Shown here in pieces: positions 57,950 through 64,000 of a stretch of 64,000 bases of DNA; position 1 is the first letter of the stretch, and each line of letters starts with the position of its first letter. Source of the DNA: Massospora cicadina (taxonomy: Eukaryota; Entomophthoromycota; Entomophthoromycetes; Entomophthorales; Entomophthoraceae); NCBI GenBank assembly GCA_022478985.1, contig JAKSZP010009245.1:1-64000 (forward strand), read 5' to 3'. A model generated the notes under the pieces. It was not told the DNA's origin, did no database searches, and saw nothing but the letters and a program-made list of their open reading frames with translations. Both the position numbers and the translations under genes were made by a program.

Positions 57950-58814
57950 TGTTATGGTTGGAAAATGACATCATTATTGGGACCAACATAAGAGACAAAG
58001 CTGCATGCAGGGAGGCAAAGAGGGTGAAGTTAGCAGGCCTCCATGACCTCAAGCATACCATAGACCAACGCTGGGTGAAGGCAAAGTATGCCAAAGTTGG
58101 TCCTATGGATGCAAGCAAAGTTTGGCTCTGTATAAGAGCAGGAGCATTAAAATGAACTAGCCTTGTTGCAAATAAAAATTGGTTTGCTTAAGTTTTGGGT
58201 GAACAGAGTCATCAAACCTGTTCAGTTTTCAAAAATTTATAGCCTGGGTCAGCCACTCCTATGATCAATTACCCAAGTTTGGTCAATTACCAGGTACAGT
58301 GTATTGCCTGATGGAAGTGTGCGCCTATTAGTGCGCCTAGGCTTAGACCCACTTCCTCCAATTGATCATTTCTTCAAATTCCCTTAAATTCCTCATGTCA
58401 AGACCAATCTTCCCCATTGGTCAACTTCTCCCATATAATAAATCCTTTTTCTAAGTACACCATTTTATATTTATGTTGTCTTGGATGATTCTGTGCGCGG
58501 ACCTCTTCATGGAGGTCTCATGCTACATTAACCACTTAATTGTATCTATAATTACATTATCCTCCTAGGCACTGTTGAGGCGCCCAAGTTCCCTCCAACC
58601 TAGGACGCCCATACCTTACCCCTTAATGCACCGTGTTGCTTCTATTTGGTTAATTACTCTAACAATCACCCTCCTCAACTTGGGTTATTATTGCTTAAGC
58701 AACCTTTGCTGGGCTCTAATAGCTCTAATACTTGTGACTAGTTTCATGGCGTTGTCCCTGTGCACCATGCACTTCCACGCTGGAAACAGGAGTGTTATAG
58801 ATACTCTATTTACA
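57950..58814 (+). repeat. 3' LTR of element F
   Basis: Starts TGTTATGGTTGGAAAATGAC after the polypurine tract and ends CTATTTACA. Homologous to 52846-53709. Confidence 0.9.
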
Positions 58815-58819
58815 CTCAA

Positions 58820-59683
58820 GTCTACTAAAACGTTAGATTTACCCCAGGCAAGTCTAGCAATACTGCCACCCATTTCCCCAAAGTTCTGGAAATTAAAAAT
58901 TTCATACGCCTTATGATGCTCAAGAACAAGAATGAAAATTTGGCAAAGAAATTTGAGATATCTGACCCTAATTTTATCTTTCCATTATTTCCCCTATTTC
59001 CCTTTCTGATAATTTTAGAAATTGCTGTCAATTGAGAGATGGACCTCCAAATATGGAGAGTGCCTCAATTTGGGAAAATTTTACAAAATTTTAAAGATAG
59101 CTAGGTTGTGGGTCAGCCAATCATTTAGTGGCCCATCACCTCCCTCGACCTCAGTTCTTGTGCCACCATGTGAACTAGCCTCTCCCCATATCAGTTCTTA
59201 CGCTAACTCATGAACTGAACCTCTTCCTCAAGCATAAAACCTGTAACCCTGCAGCAGGAGAAGATGCCAAACCCAGAGCTGCAGAACCCCAAGAACAGTG
59301 TTGCAAACCAAACCCCCCTTTTCCCTATATAAAGACCAATGCCCTTACTAGTGAGAGTTTCAGCCTATTTTGTTCTACAAGATTAGTTTGATTTTTAATA
59401 AAATCATTTCTCCTATTATCATTTTTATTTCGTCATCTTTTAATAATTTTTGTGCACCATGATGCCTGCTGAGGCCATTTCAGTGCCTCTGCAAAGATGG
59501 CCTTCCCTCATCAATTAGAGGACTTGGTGGCCACACTCACATAAGTTGCTTAGTTACTTTCAGTGGCTAATCAAAACCCACCAGTGTGTAACCAGAGCCA
59601 ACTTGAGCTCCCCAAATCCTTACAGGTTGGCTTAATCTAGCTTCTTTGACTGAACTGGATTACTGTATAGCTGATCTACATAG
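58820..59683 (+). other. Possible LTR end plus gag start of another element
   Basis: A TATA-like cctatataaagacc at about 59325 and AATAAA near 59400 resemble an LTR promoter and polyadenylation region. They are followed by ATG readings (MAFPHQLEDLVATLT at 59498) that look like a Gag N-terminus. No second LTR or boundaries were found, so this is tentative. Confidence 0.4.
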
Positions 59684-59698
59684 TAGCTTCCTAATCTT

Positions 59699-61591
59699 CA
59701 ATTTATTCGAGGTACGCCAACCAGGGGATAGACAGTACCAATCACAACACTCAAAATGGCAAAACAAACTACTAACCAGGTGGGAAGCAGAAACTGCTTA
59801 ACCCACCATAGCAGAGGGTGAGGAGGGGTCGGGGGGTTGGTTTTCAGAAAGACCCGCCTCAATCAAGGGGTGTTGGTTGCAGTACTGGATCAGAGCAGAG
59901 AGCCAGGGCGTTGGGGCATCTGCATAGTGGGGGCTGAGGTCAGCGTAGTAGGAGTTTTCCACTTCTGCATCAAGATAATGACGGGAAAGTGTCTCAACAA
60001 AAGCTGCGAGGAGAACTTCAGCTTCTTTGCGGGCTTCAGGAAGTTGGGTGAAAAGGGAGATACTGTGGCGGGTGATTTTGGCTGAGGGGTTGAATGAAGC
60101 AAGTGTTGCGACATTCATAACAGCAATTTCAGCATCATCAAATAATTTTGAGATGTCACTGCAGGGAGATTCAGGGAAGTCAGGGGGGAAGAAGATGGTG
60201 GGCAGGCCATGCTGGAGCTGAGCCACTGACTGGGCCACCGCGGTGCGTAGTTTTGGGCAATGAGGAGAGGCCACCGCAGCTAAGGCGAGCTGGTGGTCAC
60301 TTTGGAAGGGGTTGTATTGGGTAGAGGAGCAAAATGGCGAGGGGTAGGGGTTTCATCAAAGTCAGGAAGGAAAAATTCTGCCCGACTATAATCGCCATGG
60401 CAGAGAGGCTGACCTGTATGCTTACTAATAAGGATATTACCTGATTCGTCAGTTTCAGCCAATAGATCCCATGGATTTTGGTTCACTGGAATAGTGGCAT
60501 TTAAATTTGAGTGGGTAGGATTGGGCGAATGGGCAGCTGCTTGGGTACAAATGTTGGTCCAAGCATTGCTCTAATTGGCTGGCGTAGATTTAGGTGGGAG
60601 AGTGAGGATGGAGGTTTTGGGTGGGGCTGATTTTCCATGTGGGCCCACTGAACGAGATTGGAGGGTGGGAGGGGGCAGCAAAGCGCCCCATACTGAACCT
60701 CCAGAGGGGGCTCAGAAGCTGCATCAGCAGATTTGGCCTTAGGGCACGCTCTTTTTGCATGGTCGAGGCCAAAGCAGAGGGAACAAATCTGCCTACCATT
60801 ATCAACCTGAGCCTAAAAGAAATGATCAGGTGCTGCAGCCACACTAGCGCGGGGTGGGATTTGTTGGGCTATGGTAGGGTGGTGTGGTATGATGGTGGCT
60901 GTTGCATGAGGAGCAGCAAGGCGTTCTGCACCAGAAGGAATGGCAAAGATGAGGTTGGGCTGAGTGCCATAAGCCATGAGCCCCGCGACCAACTGGTCAT
61001 ACAAAACCTGGGGTGGAAGGTGGGATGGGAGATTTGCAAAGGATACCACTAGCGTGGTGTCTGAAGGGAGGCGAGTACGGGTTGTGGGAATGGGGGTTTT
61101 TTTATAAATTAGAGGAGTTTGTGCTGCCGCTTCAGCATCCTCCTCAGATTGGAACCCAACGTCAAAGTAGCCCTTAAAAGGGCGGAAGTCTATAAAGCCA
61201 GCTGGCGCAAAGGCTTTAGTGGCTAGGTCAATAATTGCCTTATTGGCATATGGGAACAAACGTCCATAGTCCACTCTGAGGCAATAGCGAATAGCAGAGC
61301 GAGGGAGGGCGAGAGGATGGGGGCGAGAAGGGTGGATGCGCGCCAGGTGGAGTGCTAGGTCTCGTGGGGGGACAAAACGGTTGGAAGCAGTGGGTGGGCT
61401 GTTTGAACCTGTCCGAACGCGCTTGCCTGCAGGGCGGAAAACGCTAGGTGGGGGTGCACTGCTGCCCCACACTGGGGTGGCAGGCGGCAGAGCCAAGGAC
61501 ATCAAAGAATAGGTTTTGGCAGATGGCTGTGGATAAATAAACTTAAATTTAAAATCGCTCAAAAGTGACTTTGAGCGGTTAAAGAGAAGTT
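59699..61591 (-). mobile_element. ORF1-only retroposon, copy 1 (complete, with target duplication)
   Basis: A 1893-bp unit flanked by perfect 15-bp repeats tagcttcctaatctt (59684-59698 and 61592-61606). On the minus strand it has a short leader (about 90 nt to the ATG at 61502), one long gene (61502-59798) and about 100 nt of 3' sequence ending tatcccctggttggcgtacc then tcgaataaattg. It contains no endonuclease or RT. The layout matches copy 2 at 48841-50761, so it is a transposing unit, not a random truncation. Confidence 0.85.
59798..61502 (-). pseudogene. ORF1-type protein of the ORF1-only retroposon, copy 1
   Basis: About 568 codon positions. N-terminal proline-rich part (SLALPPATPVWGSSAPPP), then an RRM-like nucleic-acid-binding region (AIRYCLRVDYGRLFPYANKA, GFIDFRPFKGYFDVGFQSEE, TTLVVSFANLPSHLPP), then zinc knuckle ICSLCFGLDHAKRACP (CX2CX4HX4C) at about 60745-60785, a linker with NQNPWDLLAETDESGN, and a C-terminal alpha-helical region of about 165 residues (SDHQLALAAVASPH to SPSAMVG-stop). 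The N-terminal two-thirds resemble LINE ORF1 (20852-21901) in layout; the C-terminal region has no counterpart there. One in-frame TAG (60813-60815) and two frame changes (near 60510 and 60280) interrupt it. Confidence 0.8.
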
Positions 61592-61743
61592 TAGCTTCCT
61601 AATCTTTGTATAGTCAATTTACTTCCAAAGATCTTCTTGATCTATTGACCTCTGCCCACTTGGTAAGGTCTATTCCTTTAAATATTAAATAGAAAAAGAT
61701 ACACAATAAATAATTTCCTATAAATCCTGATATAGTGAATATT

Positions 61744-62715
61744 TTTTTTAATCAACTGAGTTAAGCCAACCAGGGGATGGATATTACCAAATATATGTAA
61801 AACTAAGGAAATAACTGACAAATATAAAATTGGGCACCCCAGGGTACTCAAGTTACCCCTGTTGCCAGCGGGACTGCCAGGTATGGGGGGTTGGTGCACT
61901 ACTCTGAGGGGGTTTCCCCTGCTATGGAGCAGGTGTGAAGGAAAGGGTCTGTGTGGAGGAACCAGAGTGGGAACCATGATTCTATGAGCGCTTTTTGCCT
62001 TGGTCTCATATATCCATAGAGCCAGGCTTGGAAGTGCTCCAGTAAGTGGACATGGAATCTGTTAATAACCCCATGAATGGTTGGGACCGTGCCCTTGAAC
62101 GCATCTAATGCAATTGTGTGGATTGTCCACATTGCAATGGGTATTATTAGGGAGCGGAGGGTAGATGGGATTGGTGACTTGATCTGGAGTGTGAAGATGC
62201 TCTTTGGTATTGAGAATTCCTGTTTGTTTTGGATCTTAAGCAGGCGTGCGACTTCCTGCCATATAGCTTTGGTTGGGGGGCATGTTTCTAGGCGGTGATG
62301 TAGGGATCCCTCCCCTCCACATACTGCACATGTTTTGTGGAGGGAGTTGGAGCAGTCCGCCATCCTATAGGTCCTTCTCAGACAGCACCAGGCGTTTGCT
62401 CTTATCCTCAGTTGTAGGAGTGGGTGGTGAGTCATTTTCCACACTGCCTTCTGTGTGGTTAAATCATAGGGAATGTCCAACATATCTAGGTATTCTATCC
62501 TAGCTATGTTTGGGGTTGTTGCGAGCATATCTCTCTGAGGGTGGTTTTCTGGGTTTCTTGATTTGAATTGGGGGCTGGGTCGTCCCCTTCCCTGTATAGT
62601 ACCCATGTTCTCTATGGTCCTCCCATACGGCAGATAGTTTGAAAATATGTTTAAAATGAGGGGAGGTTCCATGCGGACCTGTTGCAGTAGGGTGCTTGGC
62701 AAGGTATGAAAGTAG
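61744..62715 (-). mobile_element. 5'-truncated LINE with target duplication
   Basis: A 972-bp minus-strand insert flanked by perfect 16-bp repeats tgatatagtgaatatt (61728-61743 and 62716-62731). It contains only the last part of ORF2 and the 3' end (tccatcccctggttggctta, then an A run). It is a standard product of incomplete target-primed reverse transcription. Confidence 0.9.
61899..62710 (-). pseudogene. LINE ORF2 C-terminus (zinc-type motif)
   Basis: Open for about 260 codons after an early frame change. LSYLAKHPTATGPHGT matches the full LINE's LMKYLASHTLATGPHGT. The zinc-type motif CAVCGGEGSLHHRLETCP and then AMWTIHTIALDAF match the C-terminus of 22118-25640. This copy is less broken than the full-length LINE in this region. 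Confidence 0.88.
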
Positions 62716-62731
62716 TGATATAGTGAATATT

Positions 62732-63468
62732 GCAATTTGCGCTTTCAACTGGGTGAGTATGGCACATGTAGCATTGCACCCAAACAGGTATAACTTTTAT
62801 GAGGACAGTATACTATGAATACAAATGTGAAAGTTAGATCAAGAACTAAGCCTTTTATTTATTTGAAAGTATCCATTAAGTCCACTGTAGTATCATTGTG
62901 CCCTCCTAGTGGTAAGAATCTGGCATAATGGCAATCCAGTGCTCCTTAGATAAACTTGGTAACCAAGTTTAATTTTTTCTGTCCATCAATTCCAATGTGT
63001 GGACAAACAAAATATATTCTGGCCTCTAGTTAGTCAGCTTTTTTCAGCTCATAAATAATCAAGAGTTTCCTCCTTATGGTCTGCTAATATCAGTGGATTA
63101 AGCTTTCTGAGATATAATCATTGTTTGTCTAAGGTCAGCCACATATTGGGGTAGTCTGTTCAATCTCTTTGGCATCTTGGAAATCATCCATCTTATTCAG
63201 GCACAATTTTAAGGTCTTGATTGGTAGGGATTGTTGGAATCTGGGCAAAGAGTTGAGCTCACAGGTGCCTTTTGGCACTAGATTTCAACAATATATCAAG
63301 TGCTGGAGTATTAAGACTCTTGATTGCTATTATAAGGATATCAGGACAACTTTTAGACCACATATAAATATAAATTATAATAGTAAAAATGGTTAAACTA
63401 TTATAACTGTTGGCTTAGTAACAAAAGCAATCCCTTATTATTTAACGCCTCTTAATATTTAGAATACT
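62732..63468. other. Stretch without recognised genes
   Basis: I see no protein motif, LTR end or repeat shared with the rest of the window. Confidence 0.4.
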
Positions 63469-64000
63469 GAACTTTTCTCTCTCGTTGGAATCACTTTTGC
63501 AACTTATTCAATTCAAGTCTGATTCTAGTTTGATAATCTCACAGAGGAGATTAGTCTGCGCCCATGTCAGGGAGCAGTTGGGCAAGTAAGGTAAGAGGAG
63601 CAGGTGGTAGGCCCGCGGCCTCAAACATTTGAAAGCGCCCCGGAGAAACTGGTGGAATAGAAAAAAATGAAAAACTGGTGGTCACTATTTCCCTGGAAAT
63701 CCTCACTTGGCAAGCACAATGCAACCAGTACATCAATACACCGCACTCCCAACCACTCTCTTCAGTGGAATACAGAATCTGTGTGTTTCTGGACATCCAA
63801 CAAACAGCTTTATGGGAAAAATTTTGTGGGGATGTGCACACTTTTTTCCTGACCGCGGTGTATGTTGCACCTCACTCCATGTCACATGGTTGGCTGGATT
63901 TCAGTTTCTGAAAACAAGAAGGCAGCAGACAAAGCTGCTGCAGTGCGTGTAGTGATCGACCTCCTCAAAGGGCAAAGGGTTGTCAAAACCAAACGCACCA
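63469..64000 (+). mobile_element. 5' end of another LINE copy, cut by the window edge
   Basis: It starts acttttctctctcgttgg, matching 20608 onward in the full-length LINE, and continues with the ORF1 start (CNQYINTPHSQPLSSVEY, FLDIQQTALWEKFC) up to a stop in the GWLDFSF block near 63909. The matched start at two loci fixes the 5' end of the LINE family. Confidence 0.85.

Larger units (their letters stand above)
52846..58814 (+). mobile_element. Gypsy element F (chromovirus), both LTRs and target duplication
   Basis: LTRs 52846-53709 (864 bp) and 57950-58814 (865 bp), with a ctcaa target duplication at 52841-52845 and 58815-58819. The internal region of 4.24 kb is short because gag is largely missing. 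Pol order is protease, RT, RNase H, integrase, chromodomain. A purine tract gaagggaggagaggataa precedes the 3' LTR. No TGG-type primer-binding site follows the 5' LTR. The LTRs differ from each other at roughly one position in ten by eye. Confidence 0.93.

Noticed and set aside
52846..58814. Element F as complete and functional
   Set aside because: Gag is missing, the protease triad is altered, the second integrase Asp is Asn and the frame is broken repeatedly.

Overview
This window is repeat-dominated eukaryotic DNA containing one recognisable host gene, a ribosomal protein uL13 (yeast RPL16 / L13A) gene at 38277-38952 on the minus strand. Its sequence reads as fungal (C-terminus ending in -FGY, about 200 codons) and it carries two very short GT-AG introns of 35 and 37 nt. 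Almost everything else is transposable elements, stacked in nests and decayed by stops and frameshifts. A very large, TE-bloated early-diverging fungal genome fits best. Several repeats beside the host gene resemble repeats I associate with arthropod genomes, so an insect-associated lineage such as Entomophthorales is a reasonable but unproven guess.

Layout. 1-2975: end of a Ty3/gypsy element (J) with its 3' LTR. 2976-3206 and 11884-14303: an old chromodomain-bearing gypsy element (C) split by a complete gypsy element (A, 3207-11883, target duplication gcatg). 14304-36630: gypsy element D, itself split by the full-length minus-strand gypsy element B (16969-31808, target duplication ggggc) and by a 1.43-kb LTR-like unit (E1). 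B is split by a 5.27-kb non-LTR retrotransposon (LINE, 20603-25875, 17-bp target duplication). 36631-39100: host-gene neighbourhood. 39243-48350: short non-autonomous repeats (70-bp minisatellite elements, palindromic MITE-like units, a second E copy, a solo-type LTR, a tRNA-derived SINE). 48841-50761 and 59699-61591: two copies of an ORF1-only retroposon. 52846-58814: complete chromovirus-type gypsy element F (target duplication ctcaa). 61744-62715: 5'-truncated LINE. 63469-64000: 5' end of another LINE running off the window.

Most interesting points. (1) A LINE-related retroposon that encodes only an ORF1-type protein with an extra C-terminal domain, found twice, each copy bounded by target-site duplications (a HAL1-like layout). 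(2) LINE, ORF1-only element, tRNA-derived SINE and a 23-nt insertion upstream of RPL16 share the same 3' tail, which suggests one retrotransposition machinery mobilises all four. (3) The A/B gypsy family carries a conserved antisense gene of about 390 codons between integrase and 3' LTR. (4) Three tiny retroposed tails with a common 3' end have their own perfect target duplications. (5) CpG decay separates young from old copies of the same repeats, as expected if repeats are cytosine-methylated.

All comparisons were made by eye within the window. Family names rest on motifs, not database searches.
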